Positions 1-5,254 of a stretch of DNA of 11,414 bases are shown here, piece after piece. The translations under genes and the position numbers were made by a program. This DNA comes from Fervidibacter sp032160945 (GTDB taxonomy: Bacteria > Armatimonadota > Fervidibacteria > Fervidibacterales > Fervidibacteraceae), in assembly GCA_032160945.1 (NCBI GenBank), contig JAVHTL010000110.1; one strand, 5' to 3'. How positions within the stretch are numbered: position 1 is the first letter of the stretch; every line of letters begins with the position of its first letter. The notes under the pieces are model-generated. The model did not search any database. It saw nothing but the letters and a program-made list of their open reading frames with translations, and was not told the DNA's origin.

Positions 1-127
1 TCGCTTTTGAACGCAAGTGGCAGGAATGGGAGCCGAGAATTCGCGGAATCGTGCGAGAAGAAATGGATGTCGCTTTTGAACGCAAGTGGCAGGAATGGGA
101 GCCGAGAATTCGCGGAATCGTGCGAGA
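1..127 (+). repeat. 69-bp in-frame tandem duplication
   Basis: Bases 1-58 are identical to bases 70-127, a period of 69 bp or exactly 23 codons. After position 58 the copies diverge (differences at 59, 62 and 65-67). The left edge of the first copy is cut by the window, so more copies may lie upstream. Perfect identity at nucleotide level implies a recent duplication or repeated copy-number change. Confidence 0.9.
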
Positions 128-386
128 GGAGATTCGTGCTGCGATGGAAGACGAATGGATGCCGAAGTTGAAACTTATGTGGCGGGAAGAAGTCCAGAGA
201 TTAGAAGAGCGCTCGCAAACAAGGTTTGACTCCCTTCAAGTTCGCCTTGACACTATCTCGGAGACCGTCATCAGGTTCGTGGATTTCAGGATGCACGAGT
301 GGGCTGATTTGGCAAAAGAGGTCAAAGAAATTCGTTCCGATTTAGAACAAGTTAAGGCTCAAGCGGGCTTAACAAAGGGGGAATGA
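1..386 (+). CDS. Hypothetical charged coiled-coil-like protein, 5' end outside window
   Basis: I do not recognise a family. The reading frame is open from position 3 to the TGA at 384-386, so the true start lies upstream; a GTG at 51 is in frame but sits inside a repeated segment and need not be the start. About 128 residues are visible. They are rich in Glu, Arg, Lys and Trp, with no hydrophobic segment, and the heptad-like C-terminal half (from about position 180) suggests a long helix or coiled coil. The first part contains a 23-residue unit (containing FERKWQEWEPRIRGIVREE) present at least twice in tandem. The stop is followed after 3 nt by the GTG of the queD-like gene, whose ribosome binding site lies inside the last codons here, so the two are probably co-translated. 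The function is unknown; a cytoplasmic structural or adaptor protein is possible. Confidence 0.7.
   Translation, partial: AFERKWQEWEPRIRGIVREEMDVAFERKWQEWEPRIRGIVREEIRAAMEDEWMPKLKLMWREEVQRLEERSQTRFDSLQVRLDTISETVIRFVDFRMHEWADLAKEVKEIRSDLEQVKAQAGLTKGE
377..381 (+). promoter_or_regulatory. Ribosome binding site of queD-like gene
   Basis: GGGGG, preceded by AAA, lies 8 nt before the GTG at 390 and supports that GTG as the start. It lies within the final codons of the upstream gene, which implies translational coupling. Confidence 0.6.
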
Positions 387-389
387 ACT

Positions 390-740
390 GTGAGCAAGAT
401 AAGGTTGGCACGAACCGAGTTCATTGACTCTGGGCATTACATCCCAGGTCACCCTAAATGCGGTCGTCCACACGGTCACACATATCGGATTGACATCGTC
501 CTTGAAGGCGACCCCGAAGGCGATATGCTTTTAGAGTTCGGTGAATTTAAGCGAAGGGTTTGGGATGTCTTACAGCGATACGACCATGTTATGCTCAACG
601 AAGTGATGAAGGCTGTCCCGACCGTTGAAAACATAGCCGTTGAACTGCACAGTGAACTCAAAAAGGTGCTGCAAGGCTTCAAGTTGAGGGTGCGAGTTTA
701 CGAGGGAGTTCGCAAGTGGGCGGAATATGGAGACGACTGA
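390..740 (+). CDS. queD: 6-carboxytetrahydropterin synthase / 6-pyruvoyl-tetrahydropterin synthase family (QueD-like)
   Basis: This is a 116-residue T-fold enzyme, the usual length for bacterial QueD, which converts dihydroneopterin triphosphate to 6-carboxytetrahydropterin in queuosine (7-deazaguanine) synthesis. The zinc ligands are visible as H16 (in SGH) and H28 and H30 (in PHGH). The candidate catalytic Cys is C24 in CGRPHGH, which matches the QueD-type CxxxHGH pattern. The Asp-His pair appears as D65-H66 (YDHVMLN), the pterin-anchoring Glu as E105 (VYEG), and the conserved PTxEN as PTVEN at 77-81. The usual Asp before Phe near residue 49 is Glu (LEF), a mild deviation. The start is GTG with a GGGGG site 8 nt upstream. 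It overlaps lipA by 14 nt. No other queuosine gene is in view, so a general pterin-synthase role cannot be excluded. Confidence 0.85.
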   Translation: MSKIRLARTEFIDSGHYIPGHPKCGRPHGHTYRIDIVLEGDPEGDMLLEFGEFKRRVWDVLQRYDHVMLNEVMKAVPTVENIAVELHSELKKVLQGFKLRVRVYEGVRKWAEYGDD

Positions 741-1650
741 AAAAACGAGGTGGCTAAAATTGCTCACCGTTGCTGATTCATCGCGCTTGCCCGATTGGAT
801 TCGCGAGAAAGTCCCCAAGAGAACCAAAGCAGAACCTTTGCGCCGTGAACTTGAACTTTTGGGCATAAACACTGTTTGCCAAAGCGCCAGATGTCCCAAC
901 ATTGGCGAATGCTTCTCACGGGGCACTGCTACTTTTATGCTTCTGGGCAAAACTTGCACCAGAAGTTGTGGTTTCTGCGCTGTAAAAACGGGAAGGGGTG
1001 AACCCATTGACCCATACGAACCTTTGAAAGTTGCGACTATGGTGCAAAAACTTGGTTTGAAGCACGCAGTCATAACTTCGGTCGCAAGAGACGATTTGCC
1101 AGACCAAGGAGCAAACCAATTCGCACGCACCGTTAGGGCAATCAAATTTTTGTGTCCCAACACAACCGTTGAAGTCTTAACGCCAGATTTCAAGGCAAGA
1201 GGAGACCTTATCGCCATCGTTGTTGAATCGCAACCTGATGTTTACAACCACAATGTTGAGACCGTGCCAAGGCTCCAAAAACTCGTGCGACCACAGGCAA
1301 GTTACCAACGGAGTTTGAAAGTTCTTGAGACCATCAAAGAACTTGAACCAAAGATGCTAACCAAATCGGGTTTGATGGTTGGGCTTGGAGAGAGGATGGA
1401 CGAGGTTGTTCAAGTTTTGAAAGACCTTCGCTCTGTCGGGTGCGAAATCGTCACGATTGGGCAGTATTTGCGACCGACAATGAGACATCTTCCCGTCGCC
1501 AGATATGTCACTCCAGGAGAGTTCGCTGAACTGGAATGCATCGGCTACGAACTTGGGTTCAAGTATGTCTTTTCGGGTCCGTTCGTCCGAAGTTCATACT
1601 TGGCAGACATCGCTTTTGAGAAGTCAAAAACTTTTCCCGTCAAAAAGTGA
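727..1650 (+). CDS. lipA: Lipoyl synthase (radical SAM)
   Basis: This enzyme inserts two sulfurs into protein-bound octanoyl groups to make lipoyl cofactors for pyruvate/2-oxoglutarate dehydrogenases and the glycine cleavage system. At 307 residues it has normal family length. The auxiliary iron-sulfur cluster motif CX4CX5C is seen at C51, C56 and C62 (CQSARCPNIGEC). The radical-SAM CX3CX2C is at C77, C81 and C84 (CTRSCGFC). The C-terminal RSSY motif, whose serine ligates the auxiliary cluster, is at 288-291. GTATFMLLG (66-74) and VEVLTPDF are further family hallmarks. The ATG at 727 lies inside the 3' end of queD (14-nt overlap, different frame), so translation is probably coupled; the local ribosome binding site (GGGCGG at 718-723) is close to the ATG and not ideal. 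No lipB or lipoate-ligase gene is in the window. Confidence 0.95.
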   Translation: METTEKTRWLKLLTVADSSRLPDWIREKVPKRTKAEPLRRELELLGINTVCQSARCPNIGECFSRGTATFMLLGKTCTRSCGFCAVKTGRGEPIDPYEPLKVATMVQKLGLKHAVITSVARDDLPDQGANQFARTVRAIKFLCPNTTVEVLTPDFKARGDLIAIVVESQPDVYNHNVETVPRLQKLVRPQASYQRSLKVLETIKELEPKMLTKSGLMVGLGERMDEVVQVLKDLRSVGCEIVTIGQYLRPTMRHLPVARYVTPGEFAELECIGYELGFKYVFSGPFVRSSYLADIAFEKSKTFPVKK

Positions 1651-1764
1651 GCAGCGATAGCGATTTGTCTCAAAGCAATCGGAATTGAGGCTATCGTTCT
1701 TGACGAAGGCATTCAATTGCCTGTCGGAAAATTGGGCAACTTTAGGGGGAGTGTTGACTTTTGA
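1651..1764 (+). pseudogene. Possible gene remnant in frame after the lipA stop
   Basis: The 37 codons after the lipA TGA stay open in the same frame to a second TGA at 1762-1764. The peptide (containing AAIAICLKAIGIEAIVLDEG) looks like the helix and second strand of a Rossmann FAD/NAD-binding fold ending in an acidic residue, but no glycine-rich loop and no start codon precede it. It could be the debris of an oxidoreductase gene or a chance match. The rest of the 1651-1867 spacer shows only the promoter and ribosome binding site listed separately. Confidence 0.2.
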
Positions 1765-1782
1765 AATAGGCAGTGTTAAATT
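1754..1782 (+). promoter_or_regulatory. Candidate sigma70-type promoter for dciA
   Basis: TTGACT at 1754-1759 (5 of 6 matches to TTGACA) is followed after 17 nt by TAAATT at 1777-1782 (4 of 6 to TATAAT). It lies in the spacer upstream of the DciA-like gene and is the best match I saw there. Consensus matching alone is weak evidence, and this organism's sigma preferences are unknown. Confidence 0.35.
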
Positions 1783-1854
1783 GTCAAACTGGATGGCAGT
1801 GAGTTACGGAGGATGCTCAGGGGCAAAAAGGGGGTGAGACACGCCGCCAAATTT

Positions 1855-1860
1855 GGAGGG
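1855..1860 (+). promoter_or_regulatory. Ribosome binding site deciding the dciA start
   Basis: GGAGGG lies 7 nt before the GTG at 1868. An in-frame TTG at 1853 overlaps this site and therefore cannot be the start that uses it, which favours GTG 1868. Confidence 0.65.
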
Positions 1861-1867
1861 TCGCACT

Positions 1868-2431
1868 GTGGAGCCAGTGCGTAACATTCTGGAACAAATC
1901 GTTGGGCAACTTGCATCGCCAGAATGGCTCAAAAATGTTTTGAAGGTGAAGTGGCGACAAATTGTCGGAGACCAACTGGCGAAAAGAACTTTAGTGCAAA
2001 AAGTGAGAGACGGAGTTGTTACTGTCATCGCTGGTAGCCCTGCAATAGCCAGTGAACTTCAATACCGAAAAGAAGAGTTAAAGCGAAGGATACGAGAAAC
2101 GACACACTTTGAACCTTCCGAAATTCACATCCGTATTGGCGTTGTCAAATCTGAGGAGACTGCAAGGGCACGGAATATAGAGCAAGAGTTGTCCCGCTTG
2201 GTTTTGTCTCCGAGAGAGCGTGCCCTCATTGAGGATGCCATCGCTCCAATTCAAGACCCGCAACTTCGCGAGAAAGTTGCCAAAGTTTTTGAGCAGTTTT
2301 TGCGCTTGAACCAATGGAAGCGAAGGCACGGCTTCAAAGAGTGTCCACGCTGCAAAGCCCTCTACCGAGGGTCAAGACTTTATTGCCCTGTGTGTCGGGT
2401 TGAGTTAAAAAAATATGTCGGACGCAACTGA
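1868..2431 (+). CDS. DciA-like (DUF721) protein with C-terminal zinc ribbon
   Basis: The first 90 residues of this 187-residue protein match the DUF721/DciA domain: an N-terminal helix (PVRNILEQIVGQL), then VKWRQIVGDQLAKRT with the hallmark Trp at 29, then the strand pattern VRDGVVTVIAGSPAIASELQYRKEEL. DciA proteins are loaders of the replicative helicase DnaB in bacteria lacking DnaC/DnaI-type loaders. A charged helical linker (about 95-155) leads to a small zinc ribbon with C159, C162, C173 and C176 (CPRC...CPVC). A Cys4 ribbon could add DNA or protein binding. GTG 1868 is chosen because of the GGAGGG site; a TTG start at 1853 would add five residues. It is 73 nt upstream of the ArsA-family gene and probably co-transcribed. 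Domain assignment is from pattern recognition; the helicase-loading role is inferred from the family. Confidence 0.72.
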   Translation: MEPVRNILEQIVGQLASPEWLKNVLKVKWRQIVGDQLAKRTLVQKVRDGVVTVIAGSPAIASELQYRKEELKRRIRETTHFEPSEIHIRIGVVKSEETARARNIEQELSRLVLSPRERALIEDAIAPIQDPQLREKVAKVFEQFLRLNQWKRRHGFKECPRCKALYRGSRLYCPVCRVELKKYVGRN

Positions 2432-2487
2432 AAGTGAAACAATCTCGCAAAAGCACCCTCCTAAAGCCTATGTCACACTTTTATCGT

Positions 2488-2495
2488 GAGAGGTG
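2488..2495 (+). promoter_or_regulatory. Ribosome binding site favouring the GTG at 2505
   Basis: GAGAGGTG ends 9 nt before GTG 2505. The alternative in-frame GTG at 2493-2495 is part of this purine-rich site and has no good site of its own. Confidence 0.5.
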
Positions 2496-2504
2496 AAGAG
2501 AACT

Positions 2505-3671
2505 GTGAGAGTTTTGCTTTATACGGGCAAAGGAGGAGTTGGCAAGACGAGTGTTTCGGCTGCCACGGCTCTTTGTTGCTCTGAGTTGGGATACAGAACA
2601 CTGGTCATGAGCACAGACCCAGCCCATTCCCTTGCTGATTCCTTCGCCCAACCCATAAGTAGCGAACCAACGCTATTGGCGAAAAACCTTTGGGGGCTTG
2701 AAATAGACCCTTTCCGAGAAATTGAGGAAAACTGGGCTACTGTCAAAGATTACCTGTCAACTCTGTTCGCTTCTCAAGGGGTTAATGACATCGTTTCTGA
2801 GGAACTTTCAATCCTACCAGGAATGGACGAACTTTTCAGCCTGCTGAAAATCCGACAATTTTATGAGCGTGACGCTTACGATGTCATTGTTGTTGATTGC
2901 GCACCGACAGGGGCAACACTTAGGCTTTTGCATTTTCCAGAAATGATTGGCTGGTATATGCGAAGGCTTTTCCATGTTGAGCGGAAAGTTGTGGGGACAA
3001 TCCGAAAATTCACCGATGAACTTTTCTCAGTGCCTCTGCCCGGCGAAGAAGTTTACGACACTGTTGAACGACTTTACAAGCGGGTCGGCGAAATGAAAGA
3101 AGTGCTTGCTGACCCAAGTGTTACATCAATCAGGTTGGTGCTTAACCCTGAAAAGATGGTAATTGAGGAGACAAGGCGGGCTTACACATACTTGAACCTT
3201 TTCGGGTTTATCTGCGACGCTGTGATTGCAAACAAAGTTCTACCCGATGAAGTGACAGACAAATACTTTGCGGAATGGAAAGTGTCACAGCAACGCTACT
3301 TGGAGGAGGTGGAGGCTTCGTTTGGAGCATTGCCGATTTTCAGGGTTAGGCTTTACGAGCGAGAAGTTGTCGGAGTTGAAGCACTTCGGCAGATGGCTAA
3401 AGACCTTTATAGCGATCGCGACCCAACGGATCGGTTTGCCGAAATCAAGCCGATGAGAATTGTCAAGCGTGGAAAGGATTATTGGCTTGAACTTCACCTG
3501 CCCTTCACTGAAAAGGGAGAAGTTCACCTGCTTCGTAAAGGCGATGAGTTGATAATCCGCGTCGGCACCATTAAACGCCATCTCGTTTTACCGCACATCT
3601 TAGCAAAACAAGAACCCAAAGGGGCAAAACTTGAATATGGAGTCCTTCAGATTAGGTTTGGTTCGTCGTGA
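2505..3671 (+). CDS. ArsA/GET3-family ATPase with C-terminal HSP20-like domain
   Basis: This is a cytosolic P-loop ATPase of the SIMIBI class. From GTG 2505 the protein begins MRVLLYTGKGGVGKT, with the deviant Walker A (GKGGVGKT) at residues 8-15, the typical position in ArsA/GET3 proteins. Switch I is STDPAHSLADSF (about 36-47) and switch II is DCAPTGATLRLL (from 131). The last 70 or so residues form a beta-rich segment (MRIVKRGKDYWLELHLPF... to LEYGVLQIRF) matching the HSP20-like domain found at the end of many bacterial ArsA homologues. No CxxC zinc motif of GET3 and no ArsA metalloid-binding cysteine set is apparent. No arsB, arsR or arsD is nearby, so arsenite export is unlikely; chaperone-like or membrane-protein targeting is more plausible by analogy with GET3. 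At 388 residues it is a single ATPase half, not the duplicated ArsA. A start at 2493 would add four residues. Confidence 0.85.
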   Translation: MRVLLYTGKGGVGKTSVSAATALCCSELGYRTLVMSTDPAHSLADSFAQPISSEPTLLAKNLWGLEIDPFREIEENWATVKDYLSTLFASQGVNDIVSEELSILPGMDELFSLLKIRQFYERDAYDVIVVDCAPTGATLRLLHFPEMIGWYMRRLFHVERKVVGTIRKFTDELFSVPLPGEEVYDTVERLYKRVGEMKEVLADPSVTSIRLVLNPEKMVIEETRRAYTYLNLFGFICDAVIANKVLPDEVTDKYFAEWKVSQQRYLEEVEASFGALPIFRVRLYEREVVGVEALRQMAKDLYSDRDPTDRFAEIKPMRIVKRGKDYWLELHLPFTEKGEVHLLRKGDELIIRVGTIKRHLVLPHILAKQEPKGAKLEYGVLQIRFGSS

Positions 3672-3698
3672 AGGTGCAAAACTGAGCCTTAATTGGCG

Positions 3699-3923
3699 AT
3701 GAAAGTCTTTGAGCAAAAGATAACAATAAGAGCGCTATCAAATGCAAAGAAGAACCCAAAGAGCACTGCAAAAGGCAATGGGCTTATCATCACCGTTGGC
3801 GATTATCCCGATGTCTTGCCTGCTGACGGTAAAAGCACTGTCTTCATTGTGGCGAAAGTAACTGACGAAAAAGGCAAGCCCATGCCCTACAAAAATTGCT
3901 TCCATGCCCAAATTTACACCTAG
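3699..3923 (+). CDS. Fragment of an Ig-like (invasin/Big_1-like) domain protein, probably truncated
   Basis: The ORF encodes about 74 residues (ATG 3699; an in-frame TTG at 3693 is also possible). Residues from about 28 (GNGLIITVGDYPDVLPADGKSTVFIVAKVTDEKGKPMP) resemble the start of a bacterial Ig-like domain of the invasin type, where PADGxSTxxIxAxVTDxxGxPVP is typical. The similarity stops at KPMP, exactly where the DNA becomes CCATGCCCTAC, the end of a palindromic element repeated at 4050-4060. The remaining residues (YKNCFHAQIYT) do not continue the fold. There is no signal peptide and no clear ribosome binding site. I read it as a leftover 5' or internal piece of a surface-protein gene disrupted by repeat insertion or recombination. 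It may not be expressed. Confidence 0.45.
   Translation: MKVFEQKITIRALSNAKKNPKSTAKGNGLIITVGDYPDVLPADGKSTVFIVAKVTDEKGKPMPYKNCFHAQIYT
3880..3895 (+). repeat. 16-bp direct repeat, copy 1 (CCATGCCCTACAAAAA)
   Basis: Identical to 4050-4065. This copy lies within the 3' part of the Ig-like fragment. With the preceding GGCAAGC it forms the right half of a GTAG-headed palindrome read on the minus strand (GTAG, then GGCA/TGCC arms). Confidence 0.7.
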
Positions 3924-3990
3924 AAGCAAAAGATTTTATCGTTGAACTCTTCTTCAACGCCCTTTGCTACGAACTTTGTTGGTGACTTAT

Positions 3991-4060
3991 GTAGGGCAGG
4001 GCTTCCACGCCCTGCCGACTTTTTAAATTTTGTCGGCAGAGGTCAGAGTCCATGCCCTAC
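3991..4060 (+). repeat. GTAG...CTAC palindromic element (REP-pair-like), divergent from the main array
   Basis: The 29-bp arms at 3991-4019 and 4032-4060 are imperfect inverted repeats: the outer 8 bp (GTAGGGCA) and inner 7 bp (TGCCGAC) pair exactly around a 12-nt AT-rich loop. The left arm contains its own perfect 8-bp hairpin, GGCAGGGC/GCCCTGCC with loop TTCCAC, directly after GTAG. The right arm ends in CTAC. The architecture is that of the units at 8325-9529 but the sequence differs. A copy of the right end occurs at 3880-3890. The surrounding 3924-4188 stretch shows no gene. Confidence 0.65.
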
Positions 4061-4065
4061 AAAAA
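4050..4065 (+). repeat. 16-bp direct repeat, copy 2 (CCATGCCCTACAAAAA)
   Basis: Identical to 3880-3895. It covers the right terminus of the palindromic element at 3991-4060 plus its A-rich flank. Confidence 0.7.
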
Positions 4066-4170
4066 ATGCTCGCCAGATAAATCAGACAATTCTTGACCGC
4101 TAACCAATTCTGCCGTCGCTCTTTCCATCCAATTGTGACGGTGCAAAAATTGTAAAGCCAAATTTTCCCA

Positions 4171-4176
4171 AGGAGG
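4171..4176 (+). promoter_or_regulatory. Ribosome binding site of the SDR gene
   Basis: A full AGGAGG site. Its spacing to the in-frame ATG at 4189 is 12 nt, longer than usual. ATGs at 4179 and 4182 are in another frame, and a TGA at 4183-4185 is in the gene's frame, so 4189 remains the only upstream start. Confidence 0.6.
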
Positions 4177-4188
4177 CAATGATGATTT

Positions 4189-5148
4189 ATGCGGGTTCTA
4201 ATTACTGGCATCACTGGTTTCGTTGGTTCGCATCTTACCGAGTTGGCGTTGGAGAAGGGTGCTGAAGTTTTTGGGACATACAGGTGGCGTTCTCGCCTTG
4301 ACAACATTCAGCATTTGCTTACTCAAATTCGCTTGATTGAATGCGACCTTCGTGATGCTACCTCTGTCCGAAATGCTGTTAAAGAAGCGAGACCCGATTG
4401 GATTTTCCACCTTGCAGCCCAGAGTTTCGTTCCCACCAGTTGGACCGCACCTGCGGACACAATGCACACCAATGTCATTGGCACAATCAACCTCTTTGAA
4501 GCGGTCAGGCAACTTGAGTTGGAATGCAGGATTTTGAATGCAGGTTCAAGTGAGGAATATGGACTGCAGTTTGAGCACGAATTGCCCATCAAGGAAACCA
4601 ATCCGCTTAGACCTCTTTCGCCTTATGCCGTCAGTAAAGTCGCACAAGATTTGCTCGGCTGGCAGTATTACCGAAGTTACGGAATGTTCATCGTCCGCAC
4701 AAGGGCGTTCAATCACAGCGGTCCTCGCAGACCTGAGGCTTTCGTTGATTCGGGCTTCGCATGGCAAATTGCAAGGATTGAAGCGGAGTTGCAAGAGCCA
4801 GTGATTTATGTCGGCAATTTGGAAGCAAAGAGAGACTTCACCGATGTCCGAGACATCGTGAAAGCATATTGGCTTGCTTTGGAAAAAGGTGAGGCAGGCG
4901 AAGTTTACAACATTTGCACAGGTAGGGCTTGGAGCATCAAGGAAGTGCTTGACACTCTTTTGAGCATGGCTAAGTTCAAAGTTGAAGTCCGCCAAGACCC
5001 AGCAAGGATGCGACCTTCAGATGTTCCTGTCCTGTTAGGAGACAGCACAAAATTTCAAAAGCAGACAAGTTGGAAACCTCAAATTCCTTACGAACAAACA
5101 CTTCGTGACATGCTGGACTATTGGAGGATCAAGGTTAAAGGCAAATAG
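4189..5148 (+). CDS. NAD(P)-dependent GDP-sugar SDR, most like GDP-6-deoxy-D-mannose reductase / GDP-mannose 4,6-dehydratase
   Basis: This extended short-chain dehydrogenase (319 residues) acts on nucleotide sugars in the cytoplasm. The cofactor loop TGITGFVGSH is at 6-15. The active site has GSSEEYG at 119-125 and the Tyr-Lys pair Y146/K150 in SPYAVSK. FNHSGPRRPEAFVDSGFAWQIARIE and VGNLEAKRDFTDVRDIVKAYW are hallmarks of the GMD/RMD branch. The VRDIVKAYWLALE form and the length (GMD usually exceeds 340) fit the reductase RMD, which makes GDP-D-rhamnose from GDP-4-keto-6-deoxymannose. The Arg residues after strand 2 (YRWRSR) suggest NADPH preference. No partner GMD or glycosyltransferase is in the window, so the assignment within the branch is inferred. 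Its preceding spacer is repeat-rich, so it probably has its own transcription start. Confidence 0.8.
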   Translation: MRVLITGITGFVGSHLTELALEKGAEVFGTYRWRSRLDNIQHLLTQIRLIECDLRDATSVRNAVKEARPDWIFHLAAQSFVPTSWTAPADTMHTNVIGTINLFEAVRQLELECRILNAGSSEEYGLQFEHELPIKETNPLRPLSPYAVSKVAQDLLGWQYYRSYGMFIVRTRAFNHSGPRRPEAFVDSGFAWQIARIEAELQEPVIYVGNLEAKRDFTDVRDIVKAYWLALEKGEAGEVYNICTGRAWSIKEVLDTLLSMAKFKVEVRQDPARMRPSDVPVLLGDSTKFQKQTSWKPQIPYEQTLRDMLDYWRIKVKGK

Positions 5149-5238
5149 TCAACGAGCAGATTGCAATAGATGCTGACCCATCAATCAACGCTTTGTTCTC
5201 CTTGAGTTTTTGCTCGTGAAGTTTTGGCTGGAATGATT

Positions 5239-5245
5239 GGGGGAG
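5239..5245 (+). promoter_or_regulatory. Ribosome binding site of the lyase gene
   Basis: GGGGGAG lies 9 nt before ATG 5255 and supports that start, which places a hydrophobic signal-like segment at the N-terminus. The 5149-5254 spacer shows no other clear signal. Confidence 0.65.
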
Positions 5246-5254
5246 AATTGACCA

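Noticed and set aside
570..1217. 215-residue minus-strand frame opposite queD and lipA
   Set aside because: The plus strand encodes lipoyl synthase with all cysteine motifs; the antisense frame has no recognisable domain.
1853..1867. TTG start for the DciA-like protein
   Set aside because: It overlaps the GGAGGG site that correctly positions GTG 1868.
2505..3671. Arsenite pump ATPase (arsA) for arsenic resistance
   Set aside because: No metalloid-binding cysteine set, a single ATPase half and no ars genes nearby.
4189..5148. Firm assignment as GDP-mannose 4,6-dehydratase
   Set aside because: Length and the VRDIVKAYWLALE block fit the reductase branch at least as well; left as family-level.
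5153..5217. ACGAGCA/TGCTCGT inverted repeat between the SDR and lyase genes as a terminator
   Set aside because: The arms are 7 bp with a loop of about 50 nt and no T-run; too weak to call.
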